Source: CAZLDI01 sp964558415
Lineage (GTDB): Bacteria; Chloroflexota; Dehalococcoidia; SM23-28-2; RBG-16-64-32
Assembly (NCBI GenBank): GCA_964558415.1
Contig: CAZLDI010000011.1
Span: forward strand, 42,340-106,339
DNA length: 64,000 nucleotides
Direction of reading: 5' to 3'
The notes under the pieces were generated by a model. The model did no database searches, was not told where the DNA came from, and saw only the letters and a program-made list of their open reading frames with translations. This document shows, one piece after another, positions 24,868-33,522 of the stretch (position 1 is the stretch's first letter; every line of letters starts with the position of its first letter). The position numbers were made by a program, and so were the translations under genes.

Positions 24868-26163
24868 ATGCCTGACAGCGCAGGGAAGAAGCCCCGAGTG
24901 GAGTCCATCGAAGCACATCGCCGGGCGAAGGTAGCGTCATCGCCGCGCTCGAACCTCGACTCGATTGAGGAAGCGATCGACGAATACCGCCGTGGGCGGT
25001 TCGTGATCATCGTCGACGACGAAGGCCGGGAGAACGAGGGTGACCTGACGATGCCGGCGGAGTGCGTCACGGAAGAGGCGATCACGTTCATGCTGCGGCA
25101 CACGGTGGGGATCATCTGCGTGCCGCTGACCGGCGAGCGTCTGGACCACCTGGGAATCCCGCTGATGGTGGGGAACAACCAGGCGCAGTACGGGACAGCC
25201 TTCACGGTGTCGGTCGATGCCCGGCACGGGATCGCGACCGGGGTCTCCGCGCACGACCGGGCGGAGACGATTCGCATCCTGGCGAGCCCGGACTCGCATC
25301 CGCGCGATCTGGTGATGCCCGGGCATATCTATCCGCTGCGGGTGCGTGACGGGGGCGTGCTGGTCCGGGCGGGGCACACGGAAGCCACGGTGGACCTCTG
25401 CCGCCTGGCCGATCGCCGTCCCGCGAGCTATATCTGCGAGCTGATGAGTCCGGACGGGACGATGATGAGGCTGCCGCAGCTGCGCAGGTTCGCGGACAAA
25501 CACAACGTCAAGATAGTCAGCATCTCTCAGCTCATCAACTACCGCGTGCAGCGCGACCGCCTGATCGAGCGTGCAGCCTCGACGACGCTGCCGACGAAGT
25601 GGGGCGACTTCACGCTGTACGCATATCGCTCGGCGATCGACCCGGACGAGCACGCGGCGCTGGTGTTCGGCGACATCACGACGCCGGAGCCGGTGCTGGC
25701 GCGAGTCCACTCGCAGTGCGTGTCGGGAGACGTCTTCCAGTCGATGCGCTGCGATTGCGGTGACCAGGTTGAGCTCGCTTTGCAGCAGATCGCCGCCGAG
25801 GGGCGCGGCGTCTTCGTGTACATGCGGCAGGAGGGCCGGGGCATCGGCTTCTGCAACAAGGTGCGCGCGTACCAGCTACAGGAGCAGGAGGGGCTGGATA
25901 CCGTGGAAGCGAACGAGGCTCTGGGTTTCGCCGCCGACCGACGCGACTATGGTATCGGGATGCAGATCCTGATGGATCTGGGGCTGAAGAAGATACGCCT
26001 GATCACGAACAACCCGGCGAAGCGGGCGGGCCTGGAGGGTTACGGACTCGAGGTGGTGGAGCGGATCCCGATCATGGCGACGCCGAACCCGCACAACTGG
26101 CGCTACCTGGAGACTAAGCGGGACAAGCTGGGTCACTTCATAGAGATGCCCGGGTTGGGCTGA
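24868..26163 (+). CDS. ribBA: DHBP synthase / GTP cyclohydrolase II
   Basis: 431 residues from ATG 24868, chosen because AAGGAGG lies seven bases upstream; an earlier in-frame ATG at 24838 lacks one. The N-terminal domain has the DHBP synthase motif DDEGRENEGDLTMPAE. The C-terminal domain has the zinc cysteines in CVSGDVFQSMRCDCGDQ and the GTP-binding YMRQEGRGIGF. It makes both precursors of riboflavin, from ribulose 5-phosphate and GTP. It is preceded by a TPR gene and followed by repeats. Confidence 0.96.
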   Translation: MPDSAGKKPRVESIEAHRRAKVASSPRSNLDSIEEAIDEYRRGRFVIIVDDEGRENEGDLTMPAECVTEEAITFMLRHTVGIICVPLTGERLDHLGIPLMVGNNQAQYGTAFTVSVDARHGIATGVSAHDRAETIRILASPDSHPRDLVMPGHIYPLRVRDGGVLVRAGHTEATVDLCRLADRRPASYICELMSPDGTMMRLPQLRRFADKHNVKIVSISQLINYRVQRDRLIERAASTTLPTKWGDFTLYAYRSAIDPDEHAALVFGDITTPEPVLARVHSQCVSGDVFQSMRCDCGDQVELALQQIAAEGRGVFVYMRQEGRGIGFCNKVRAYQLQEQEGLDTVEANEALGFAADRRDYGIGMQILMDLGLKKIRLITNNPAKRAGLEGYGLEVVERIPIMATPNPHNWRYLETKRDKLGHFIEMPGLG

Positions 26164-26507
26164 GCTTTCGCGGGCATGGGCGGGTTTGAAACCCGCCCAT
26201 GCAGTTAGACTCGTGGCGGGTCCGCAGGCGGATGTGCGGGTACCGGGTCGCGGGTGGTTGGTGGAGGTGGAAGGGTATGCCGCGAGGGGTCCCTCCACTT
26301 CGCTGCGCTGCGGTCGGGATGACAATGTGGGCGCTGCGGTCGGGATGACAGTGTGGGCGCTGCGCTGCGGTCGGGATGACAATGTGGGGGAGGTCTGTGG
26401 GTGGGATGACGGTAGGGTGAGATGTGCGCGAGAGGGAGAAGGGCGGGTTTGAACCCGCCCCTACGCTTCGTCCGCGCTGGCCGTGAGAGTCCGCCTCAAG
26501 ATATTGC
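26164..26507. repeat. Repeat-rich intergenic region
   Basis: Contains two copies of the GGGTTTGAAACCC palindrome (about 26173-26203 and 26441-26463, the second missing one base). A tandem block of GCTGCGGTCGGGATGACA units with about 30-base period lies at about 26300-26390. No gene is seen. Confidence 0.8.
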
Positions 26508-26537
26508 TTGACGGAGAATTATCGTCGTAGGTATAAT
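26508..26537 (+). promoter_or_regulatory. Sigma-70-type promoter
   Basis: TTGACG at 26508-26513, 18 bases, TATAAT at 26532-26537. It drives the secreted protein gene that starts at 26585. This is one of the two best promoter matches in the window. Confidence 0.75.
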
Positions 26538-26584
26538 TGCTCGCATTGAGCCCAGCATTATGGCAACCAAGGAGGTCCCGTCCC

Positions 26585-26992
26585 ATGAAACACCGGTTTA
26601 TGATCGCCTTTCTCGCAGCCGTTCTCGCGCTGGTCGTAGTAGGGTCGGCCAGCGCGTTCGAATGCTACAACACGCAGCGCTCAGCCAAGGGTAACGCTTC
26701 GGCCGGAGCTAATTCCCGCGCCCTTCTGTCCGTCGAACGGATCCTCTCGGATCCAGACATCGTGGGTCTCTGTCCGGCAGGAGTAGAGCACGTGATCAGC
26801 GGCCTCGAGGATGCGGGCTACCGGACCGATGTTCTAATAAGCTTTCGCACGCTCATGGCGCAGGGACTTGAGAAGGCCGGTCATGAGGACCAGCTTCATG
26901 ACGGGAAGGGCATCGATCATCTGAGCGAAGGGTTCTTCATGGTCGTGGACGGGCTGATTGGGGAGGGATTCGGCATCTGCGCGGGGCCATAG
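26585..26992 (+). CDS. Small secreted protein, unknown function
   Basis: 135 residues. The signal peptide MKHRFMIAFLAAVLALVVVG is followed by SASA-FECYN, a good signal peptidase I site. The mature part is ~110 residues with three cysteines and no recognised domain. ATG 26585 follows AAGGAGG; a strong promoter lies 48 bases upstream. It is flanked by repeats on both sides and is probably a single-gene unit. Confidence 0.7.
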   Translation: MKHRFMIAFLAAVLALVVVGSASAFECYNTQRSAKGNASAGANSRALLSVERILSDPDIVGLCPAGVEHVISGLEDAGYRTDVLISFRTLMAQGLEKAGHEDQLHDGKGIDHLSEGFFMVVDGLIGEGFGICAGP

Positions 26993-26999
26993 CGTCCAG

Positions 27000-27176
27000 A
27001 ACACCCACCAGATAGAGGTTATTCAGAGCGCCCTCTGAAGGGGCGCCGCAGAGAGGCCGGGCGGAGAAGAGCGGGACGCGGAAGGGTGGGTTTGCAAACC
27101 CCGCTGGCAGGCCAAACGACTTCGCGCGTCAGAACCTCCAGCGGGGACACTACGGTTCGAGCCGAGAAACCCGCCC
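27000..27176. repeat. Repeat region downstream of the secreted protein gene
   Basis: GGTGGGTTTGCAAACCCC near 27086 and the closing half AAACCCGCCCCTAC near 27166 look like a split or expanded version of the common palindrome, with ~60 bases between. No gene. Confidence 0.55.
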
Positions 27177-28442
27177 CTACTTGATGTGAATGCCCGAGAT
27201 GGCGCGGGAGATGACTAGGCGCTGGACCTCTGAGGTGCCTTCGAAGATGGTGTAGATCTTGGCGTCGCGGTGCCAGCGCTCCACGGGGTTGTCGCGCACG
27301 TACCCGTAGCCACCGAGGATCTGGATCGCCTCGTCGGTGACGTATACCGCCGTCTCGCCGGCGAACAGCTTTGACATGGAGCCCTCGCCGTTCTCGAAGC
27401 GCTTGCCGGTACGCCCCATCCAGGCCGCGCGCCAGACCAGGAGCCGCGAGGCGTCGATCCGCGTCTTCATGTCGGCCAGTTTGAAGGCGATCGCCTGGTT
27501 CTCAATGATCGCGCGACCGAATTGCTTGCGCTCCTTGGCGTAGTCAAGCGCGAACTCGTAGGCGGCGCGGGCGATGCCCACGGCCTGCGCGCCGACGGCC
27601 GGGCGGGTGGCCTCGAAGGTCGCCATCGCGGCCTGCGACTTGTTGCTCTGACCCTCACGGGCGCGGGCGAGCCTCTCGTCCAGCTTCTCTTTGCCGCCGA
27701 GCAGGCACTTGCCCGGCACGCGGCAGTTATCGAGCACGACTTCCGCGGTATGGCTGGCGCGGATGCCGTGCTTCTTGAACTTCTGGCCCTGGCTCAACCC
27801 GGGAGTCCCCGGTGGCACCACAAAGGCCGCGTGACCGCGGGAGCCGAGCTCAGGCGCGACGGAGAGCACGAGGACGTGGACGTCCGCGATACCGCCGTTG
27901 GTTATCCAGGTCTTGGTGCCGTTGAGCACCCATTCGTCCTTGCCTTCGTCGTATACGGCGCGGCTCTTCAGCGAACTAACGTCGGAGCCGGCGTCCGGCT
28001 CGCTAACGCCGAAGGCGCCGAGCTGAATCTTCTGCGGAGTGCCGAAGCACTGGGGCACCCACTCGAGGATCTGCTCGGGCGTGCCGTTCGCGAACAGCCC
28101 AGCCACGCAGAGGGTGCTGCCCATGATGGCGAGGCCGATGCCGGCGTCACCCCAGAAGAGCTCCTCGTTGGCCATCGGCATCGTGATCCCCGTCGGGTCG
28201 GCGAAGCCGTTCTGAATGAACTCAAACGAATAAAGGCCGATCTTCGCAGCTTCCTGGATGATCGGCCAGGGCGTCTCTTCGCGCTCGTCCCACTCGTGCG
28301 CCGCGGGGCGCATCACGTCTTTCGCGAAGCCGTGGACCCACTGCTGAAGCTGGCGTTGCTCGTCTGTCAGGTCCAGGGAGAACGTTGGAGTCTTGGGTGC
28401 GGATGGTGTTGCCGCCGGTGCCGGCTCAGCCGTCTGTACCAT
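27177..28442 (-). CDS. Acyl-CoA dehydrogenase
   Basis: About 421 residues. N-terminal helical domain, then the flavin region GAFGVSEPDAGSDVSSL and the signature TKTWITNGG. The C-terminal part has YAKERKQFGRAI, QILGGYGYVRD and FEGTSEVQRLVI, whose Glu is at the catalytic base position. It oxidises an acyl-CoA to an enoyl-CoA, with chain specificity unknown. The start is uncertain: ATG 28442 is chosen, but the frame is open to a GTG at 28520 and neither has a clear ribosome binding site. It is divergent from ribH. Confidence 0.9.
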   Translation of the reverse strand: MVQTAEPAPAATPSAPKTPTFSLDLTDEQRQLQQWVHGFAKDVMRPAAHEWDEREETPWPIIQEAAKIGLYSFEFIQNGFADPTGITMPMANEELFWGDAGIGLAIMGSTLCVAGLFANGTPEQILEWVPQCFGTPQKIQLGAFGVSEPDAGSDVSSLKSRAVYDEGKDEWVLNGTKTWITNGGIADVHVLVLSVAPELGSRGHAAFVVPPGTPGLSQGQKFKKHGIRASHTAEVVLDNCRVPGKCLLGGKEKLDERLARAREGQSNKSQAAMATFEATRPAVGAQAVGIARAAYEFALDYAKERKQFGRAIIENQAIAFKLADMKTRIDASRLLVWRAAWMGRTGKRFENGEGSMSKLFAGETAVYVTDEAIQILGGYGYVRDNPVERWHRDAKIYTIFEGTSEVQRLVISRAISGIHIK

Positions 28443-28655
28443 AGTCTTTTGTATCGTTGGAGCGGGCGAAGACTCGTCCCGCAGCCTTCGAATCTCCTTT
28501 CGAGAGTAGGTTCCGCGCACGTTTGGCGCAGCGTGTTCAGGGTACCGGCAAACTTAGCGCTCGACAAGATACCAAAAAATACCGCAATTCAGATTAGCGA
28601 TGCAAAATTCTGGACTTACGCCCTCAGCGGACGGCGGTTCACGTCGCACTCGCCT

Positions 28656-28661
28656 TATAAT
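28656..28661 (+). promoter_or_regulatory. ribH -10 box
   Basis: TATAAT ends nine bases before the GTG start of ribH, leaving at most two or three leader bases and no ribosome binding site, so the message is close to leaderless. Confidence 0.6.
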
Positions 28662-28670
28662 CAAGCCACC

Positions 28671-29129
28671 GTGGCTGAGCAACCAAACCTAGACGGCTCA
28701 TCGCTCTCTCTCGCGATAGTCGTCGCGCGCTTCAACGAGCACGTCACCGGCCGCCTGCTGGAGGGCGCGCGTGAGGCGATGGGACGGCACGGGGTGCGCG
28801 AGCACGACGTGATCTGGGCGCCCGGGTCGTTCGAGCTGCCGGTCGTGGCGAAACGCCTGGCGGAGACGGGCCGCTATGACGCCGTCGTTTGCCTGGGGGC
28901 CGTCATCCGCCACGAGACGGACCATTACCTGCATGTAGCGACGCAGGCCGCGGCGGGGATCCAGCGGGTGGCGCTGGACAGCGGCGTACCCTGCATCTTC
29001 GGCGTGCTGACCTGCGATACGGAAGCGCAGGCGCTGGCGCGCGCAGGCACGGCGAGAAACGAGGGCGCGAACGCCGTCAAGGCGGCGGTCGAGACCGCCA
29101 ACCTTCTGCGCGCTATCTCCGGCCGCTAG
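28671..29129 (+). CDS. ribH: 6,7-dimethyl-8-ribityllumazine synthase
   Basis: 152 residues from GTG 28671. Substrate motifs: ARFNEHVTGRLLEGA, APGSFELPVVAKRLA, and LGAVIRHETDHYLHV with the catalytic His in the DHY position, then FGVLTCDTEAQALARAG. It condenses the ribityl-pyrimidinedione with DHBP. It is the last rib gene of the region; a truncated RHS core begins right after its stop codon. Confidence 0.95.
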   Translation: MAEQPNLDGSSLSLAIVVARFNEHVTGRLLEGAREAMGRHGVREHDVIWAPGSFELPVVAKRLAETGRYDAVVCLGAVIRHETDHYLHVATQAAAGIQRVALDSGVPCIFGVLTCDTEAQALARAGTARNEGANAVKAAVETANLLRAISGR

Positions 29130-29168
29130 TGCCGTCGCTTTAGTAGTGCCGGTGGCAAGCGCATCGCA

Positions 29169-30242
29169 ATGAACAAGGGAGGGACGCTGTACTATCTCGC
29201 CAGCGATCACCTCGGTGGCACGTCGCTGATCACAAACGCCGGCGGCCAGCTCGTCTCGCGGGAGCGCTACTACCCCTACGGCATGATCCGCACGCAAGAG
29301 TACTCAGCCCCACCCACCGACAAGCTCTACACCCCGGACGGGCCTGGCGGCGGCCAGCAGCGCGAGACGACGAACGGCCTCTACCACTACGGGGCGCGGC
29401 TGTACAACGCGGACATCGGGCGCTTCATCAGCGCCGACACGATCGTCCCCGGTGCCGGCAACCCCCAGGCGCTCAACCGCTACTCCTACGTGCTGAACAA
29501 CCCCCTGCACTACAGCGACCCGAGCGGGCACTGCCCGATGGACGATGGGCCGCAGGGCGGTTGCATGCCGCGTCCGCCAGGGTGCGCGACGTGGAACTGC
29601 GGCAGCGGCACGAAGAAAGGGCCGAAGGGCCCGTCACCGCAGGTAACGCCCGGTCCCACACTGTGCGGCCTTGTATACGATCCCAGACTGTGTGCCGCAA
29701 CGCCAACGCCATTTTTCTCGGAGTCTGTTAGATCGTTCGTTTCGGAATGGCAGCGGCTCGGCGCAGGGTCGACAAGGTGCTTCGCGGGAGTAAACGGCGG
29801 TCCCGGCGGATGCTTTGGCTTGCCCGGGGGTGAATACTGGGTGAGACTGCACATTACGAACCGCTCGTCCCAGACCGGTGATCACCGCGTGAACTCGTTC
29901 AAGCTACTGGTGCTTCTCGAGATTGACGAAGACCCGCGCTCTTTCGGCAGCAACGCCGTGGTGACTCTTGAAGGCGGCCGAAGGTTAGTAGTCGACCCAC
30001 GTAATCCGCTGCAGGTGTATCGCCGCGACTACATCCAGCAATGCGAGGGGCAACTGTGCGCTTCTGCACAACCCGGGGGATTCGGCGGCGAATTCATTGG
30101 CTCCGGCGTACCGGCGAAGGTGGAGGCCACCGTACTACCGCTCAACATCTCTCACCCCTTACGCATTCCAGTAATCGGGTACAATCTGTCCACCGGAGAG
30201 ACATACACCACCTCCAAATGTACGGTGCCCTTATTATGCTGA
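29169..30242 (+). CDS. Orphan RHS core with cysteine-rich C-terminal tail (putative toxin module)
   Basis: 357 residues. Residues 1-120 are the RHS-repeat-associated core: LYYLASDHLGGTSLITN, RERYYPYGMIR, HYGARLYNADIGRFISADT, LNRYSYVLNNPLHYSDPSG. Core-like sequence (GGKRIA) continues upstream in frame to about 29140, so the gene is 5'-truncated just after ribH. No signal or full RHS barrel is present. The ~235-residue tail has many cysteines and no recognised toxin family. In RHS systems the variable tail after the core is the toxic part. The next gene overlaps the stop. Expression from this remnant is uncertain, with no ribosome binding site at ATG 29169. Confidence 0.7.
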   Translation: MNKGGTLYYLASDHLGGTSLITNAGGQLVSRERYYPYGMIRTQEYSAPPTDKLYTPDGPGGGQQRETTNGLYHYGARLYNADIGRFISADTIVPGAGNPQALNRYSYVLNNPLHYSDPSGHCPMDDGPQGGCMPRPPGCATWNCGSGTKKGPKGPSPQVTPGPTLCGLVYDPRLCAATPTPFFSESVRSFVSEWQRLGAGSTRCFAGVNGGPGGCFGLPGGEYWVRLHITNRSSQTGDHRVNSFKLLVLLEIDEDPRSFGSNAVVTLEGGRRLVVDPRNPLQVYRRDYIQQCEGQLCASAQPGGFGGEFIGSGVPAKVEATVLPLNISHPLRIPVIGYNLSTGETYTTSKCTVPLLC

Positions 30243-30805
30243 CGCCGGCGTGGCGTCGTGTCATCGGGCCGGTAGCGACGGCCGTCCTAATAGCAATGAG
30301 CCTGTCAACCGGCGCGTGCGAGGACCCTCGGCCGAAACTGAGTCCTGAGGAGTTGGAGAAGATTCGAGCAGAGCTTGGCCTCGCAGAGGAGCGGGTCGAC
30401 TTCGAGATCATCGCCCCTGAATATCTGCCTGACGGAACTGACCGCGACCTTTTCGCATTCGAGCAGCCGGAGGACGGCATAAATTTCGTCTTCGTCGCGA
30501 TTGAGGACGATACGATCCCGCTGCATATGCGGGCGCGGGTCGAGATAGTCGAAGCTTCCTCCCCTTTCGCGTTTCACGTAGGTCTACCTGAGGTATCCAT
30601 CGCTGGCATCGACGTTGGGATATCGAAGACGGAGGGTAGAGCGGAACAAGTGCGGGTCGACCTGTTCTGGAACCGAGAGGGTATGGGCTTCGTCGTTCTG
30701 CTAAGCTGGCTGAAGCCTTCGGCACCGCTAATTGAGGTGACCGAGGAGATGGAACATCAGGCGATCCTCGTCGCGGAGTCGATAATCGCACAGGGAATAC
30801 CCTGA
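30236..30805 (+). CDS. Putative lipoprotein overlapping the RHS tail gene (candidate immunity)
   Basis: ATG 30236 overlaps the RHS gene's last codons (ATGCTGA). About 189 residues: MLTPAWRR, a hydrophobic stretch (VIGPVATAVLIAMSLS), then STGAC-EDP, which resembles a lipobox with Cys about residue 27. The rest is soluble and acidic. An alternative start is ATG 30218. The family is not recognised. By position, directly after an RHS tail and overlapping it, it fits an immunity protein or an accessory surface protein, but this is inference. No ribosome binding site, so translation probably depends on coupling. Confidence 0.6.
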   Translation: MLTPAWRRVIGPVATAVLIAMSLSTGACEDPRPKLSPEELEKIRAELGLAEERVDFEIIAPEYLPDGTDRDLFAFEQPEDGINFVFVAIEDDTIPLHMRARVEIVEASSPFAFHVGLPEVSIAGIDVGISKTEGRAEQVRVDLFWNREGMGFVVLLSWLKPSAPLIEVTEEMEHQAILVAESIIAQGIP

Positions 30806-30818
30806 CGGGCGGCACGTA

Positions 30819-31085
30819 ATGCCCACCGACAAGCTCTACACCGGCCAGCAGCGCGAGACCACCAACGGCATCTACCACTACGGCGCCCGCCTCTACAACG
30901 CCGACATCGGCCGCTTCCGGAGGATCGGGCGCTTCCCTCCTGCGGCGGGCAGGCATCAGCGCCGACAGCATCGTTCCCGGCGCGGGGAACCCGCCCGGAC
31001 GGGCGAGCGTCGGCTCCCGGGCGCTCAACCGCTATTCATACGTGCTCAACAACCCGCTGCGCTATATAGCGACCCACGGGATACT
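30819..31085 (+). pseudogene. Second RHS core remnant, interrupted by short repeats
   Basis: Reads PTDKLYTGQQRETTNG and YHYGARLYNADIGRF, then a ~37-base insertion that shifts frame, then ISADSIVPGAGNP, an in-frame ~24-base insertion (PGRASVGSR) and ALNRYSYVLNNPLRY before homology ends. It is a displaced copy of the core found at 29.2-29.5 kb, now lacking any tail. Tandem cores separated by tail and immunity genes are typical of orphan RHS tip arrays. Confidence 0.8.
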
Positions 31086-31104
31086 GGCCGAGCAGGGCGC
31101 GCGC

Positions 31105-32175
31105 TTACTTCGTGCAGATGTAATAGGCGTTGATGATGTCGCCCGCGACGCTCTTGGTCTCGATGTTGCGGAACCCCGCGTCGCCGAGCATCCGCTTCGC
31201 GACCTGCTCTCCCCAGCAGGTTCCCAGTCCCGCGCCGTTCAGCGCGAGGGAAACCGTCATGCAGTGCAACGTCGATATCGCGTACAGCATCGGCCCGAGA
31301 GGGTGCTCGACGTTCTCCTCGAGGTTGCTGGAAGCGGCGACATCGACGCACAGGAAAGTACCTTCAGGCTTGAGGGAATCGGAGATACCTTTCAGCACTT
31401 TCGCGGGCTGCGCCTGGTCGTGAATCGCGTCGAACACGGTGATCAGGTCGAACTTACGGGAGCCGTCCAGGGTCGCTGCGTCCTTGACCTCGAAGTCAGC
31501 GTTAGAGAGGCCCATCGCCTTAACCTCGGCCTTGCCGGCAGCGACGCCCTCCTCTGAGAAGTCGTAGCCGACGAAGCGGCTGTTCGGAAACGCCTTCGCC
31601 ATCACGTTGACGGCGTGGCCCGCGCCGCAGCCCACGTCGACGACGTCGATGCCGGCTTTCAGGCGTTCGACTAAACCGGGAACGAGCGGGAGAGTCACGT
31701 CCACGAGCGTGGCGTCGAAGACCTGGGCGCTCTCCTCGGCCATTATTTGCTGGAACTTGGGGTACGCGGAGTAGGGCACGCCGCCGCCGTTCTTGAAGCA
31801 ATCGACGATCTGGTCCTCGACGTTGCCCATGAGGGACATGAACTGGATCATCGCAGCGAGGTTGCCCGGGCCAGCGGCGCGGGTCAGGCTGGCGGCGTGT
31901 TCCGGGGGCAGGCGGTACGTCTTGCCGGCCGGGTCGTACTCTACGACCTTGCCCGTCACCATCGCCCCGAGCCACTCGCGAACGTAACGCTCGTTGAGGC
32001 GGGTCGCGCCCGCTATCTGCTCGCTCGTGCTGGGTGGCAGCTCCGCCATCTTGTCGAACAGCCCCGTGCGGTGGCCGATGCTGGTCATGAAGGCCAGCAG
32101 GCCGCTGTTGAGGATGCCTACCATCTGTCCGCCGAAAGCCTCGGCCTTAGCCTGGTCGATCGTCGCTGTGGTCAC
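31105..32175 (-). CDS. Winged-helix SAM-dependent methyltransferase
   Basis: 356 residues. The N-terminal winged helix (PSTSEQIAGATRLNERYVRE) is followed by a class I methyltransferase fold with motif I VVDVGCGAGHAVNVMAKAFP, VGYDFSEEG and DLITVFDAIHDQAQP. The overall layout resembles plant-type O-methyltransferases and bacterial relatives; the substrate is unknown. The GTG start at 32175 follows AAGGAAGGGG. The next gene upstream is a paralogue of the same layout (47 bases apart), so a tandem duplication is likely. Confidence 0.88.
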   Translation of the reverse strand: MTTATIDQAKAEAFGGQMVGILNSGLLAFMTSIGHRTGLFDKMAELPPSTSEQIAGATRLNERYVREWLGAMVTGKVVEYDPAGKTYRLPPEHAASLTRAAGPGNLAAMIQFMSLMGNVEDQIVDCFKNGGGVPYSAYPKFQQIMAEESAQVFDATLVDVTLPLVPGLVERLKAGIDVVDVGCGAGHAVNVMAKAFPNSRFVGYDFSEEGVAAGKAEVKAMGLSNADFEVKDAATLDGSRKFDLITVFDAIHDQAQPAKVLKGISDSLKPEGTFLCVDVAASSNLEENVEHPLGPMLYAISTLHCMTVSLALNGAGLGTCWGEQVAKRMLGDAGFRNIETKSVAGDIINAYYICTK

Positions 32176-32222
32176 GTCTACCCCTTCCTTCTTGCAACTG
32201 AACTACGAACAGCAATAATACG

Positions 32223-33317
32223 TTACTTCGAGCACACGTAGTAGTAGTTGATAATATCGCCTTCCACCGCTTTGAGGTCCACGTTCTTGAACCCGGCCTC
32301 CGCCAGCAGCTCTCGCGCCTTCTGCTCCCCCCAGCAGGCGCCCAGGCCCTCACCGCCGTAGGCAAGCGACACGGTCATGCAGTGCATCGTAGACCACGTG
32401 TAGTAGAGCGGCGCCATGGGATTGCCGATGTTTTCCTCGAGGTTGCTGGACGCGGCGATGTCGACCATCAGGAAAGTACCGCCCGGGCGCAACGCCTTCG
32501 CGATGTTCGCCAGCACCCGGCGAGGCTGCGCCTGGTCGTGGATGGCATCGAACGCAGTGATGAAATCGAACGCGTCCGGCATCTCCAGCATTGCCGCGTC
32601 CCGAGCCTCGAAGCGCGCGTTCTTCAGACCCCAATTCGCGGCCTCGGCGCGCCCGGCGGAGGCGCCTTCCTCAGCGAAATCGTACCCGGTGAAGCGGCTA
32701 TTCGGGAACGCCCGCGCCATGACGTTGATCGCGTGCCCCTGCCCACAACCCACGTCCGCAACGTCGATCCCCGCCTTCAATCGCGCGACCAGGGCGGGCA
32801 CCAGCGGCAACGTCAGGTCGACCAGCGTGGCGTCGTAGACTTTGCCGGTCTCTTCGGCCTGAAGCGGCTGGAAGCCGGGGTAAGACGAGTAGGGTACGCC
32901 GCCGCCATTACGGAAACAATCCAGCAGCTCTTTCTCGACGCTTCCCAGCAGGGGGAAGTACTGGCAAAAGAAGGCCATGTTGTCCACCCCGGAGGCCCGC
33001 GTGGTAAACGCCGCGTGCTCCGGCGGCAGACGGTACGTCTTAGCCGCAGGATCGTACTCTACGATCCCGCCCACAACCATCCCGCCCAACCACTCGCGCA
33101 CGTAGCGTTCGTCAAGCCTGGCTGCGCCGGCGATCTGCCGGCTGGTCGAGGGCGGCAGGCCGGCGAGAGCGTCGAATAACCCGCACTGGTGACCGATGCT
33201 CAGCATCAGCGCCAGCCCCGCGTCGTTGACGATCTGGACTATCCGTTCGCCGAACGCCTCTGCCTTTGCCTGGTCCAACTGTGTTGTGGTCAATTCAAGC
33301 TCCTTCGGTAAGCTCAT
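32223..33317 (-). CDS. Winged-helix SAM-dependent methyltransferase, paralogue
   Basis: 364 residues, same layout and clearly similar in sequence to the downstream gene: PSTSRQIAGAARLDERYVRE, VADVGCGQGHAINVMARAFP, FITAFDAIHDQAQP, and a C-terminal EGDIINYYYVCSK against AGDIINAYYICTK. The paralogues are diverged enough that the duplication is not recent. It is divergent from the cyclase-STAND regulator at 33.5 kb, a likely controller. Confidence 0.88.
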   Translation of the reverse strand: MSLPKELELTTTQLDQAKAEAFGERIVQIVNDAGLALMLSIGHQCGLFDALAGLPPSTSRQIAGAARLDERYVREWLGGMVVGGIVEYDPAAKTYRLPPEHAAFTTRASGVDNMAFFCQYFPLLGSVEKELLDCFRNGGGVPYSSYPGFQPLQAEETGKVYDATLVDLTLPLVPALVARLKAGIDVADVGCGQGHAINVMARAFPNSRFTGYDFAEEGASAGRAEAANWGLKNARFEARDAAMLEMPDAFDFITAFDAIHDQAQPRRVLANIAKALRPGGTFLMVDIAASSNLEENIGNPMAPLYYTWSTMHCMTVSLAYGGEGLGACWGEQKARELLAEAGFKNVDLKAVEGDIINYYYVCSK

Positions 33318-33522
33318 CCTGTGTTACGAGTCGAAATAATACGCTACTTCCTGAAGTTGGAGGAATATTAGATACTCAACGCAGATGGCAGTGACGTAGC
33401 CGACGATGAAGGCGGCGGACAGGGAGGGGGGCAGGGTGCGCTCGATGCCCGATGGTTGACAGCTCCTGCCGCGTCGAGCACGATTGGCTTGCTCAAGCGC
33501 GGGGTCGCACGGACGAGATCTG

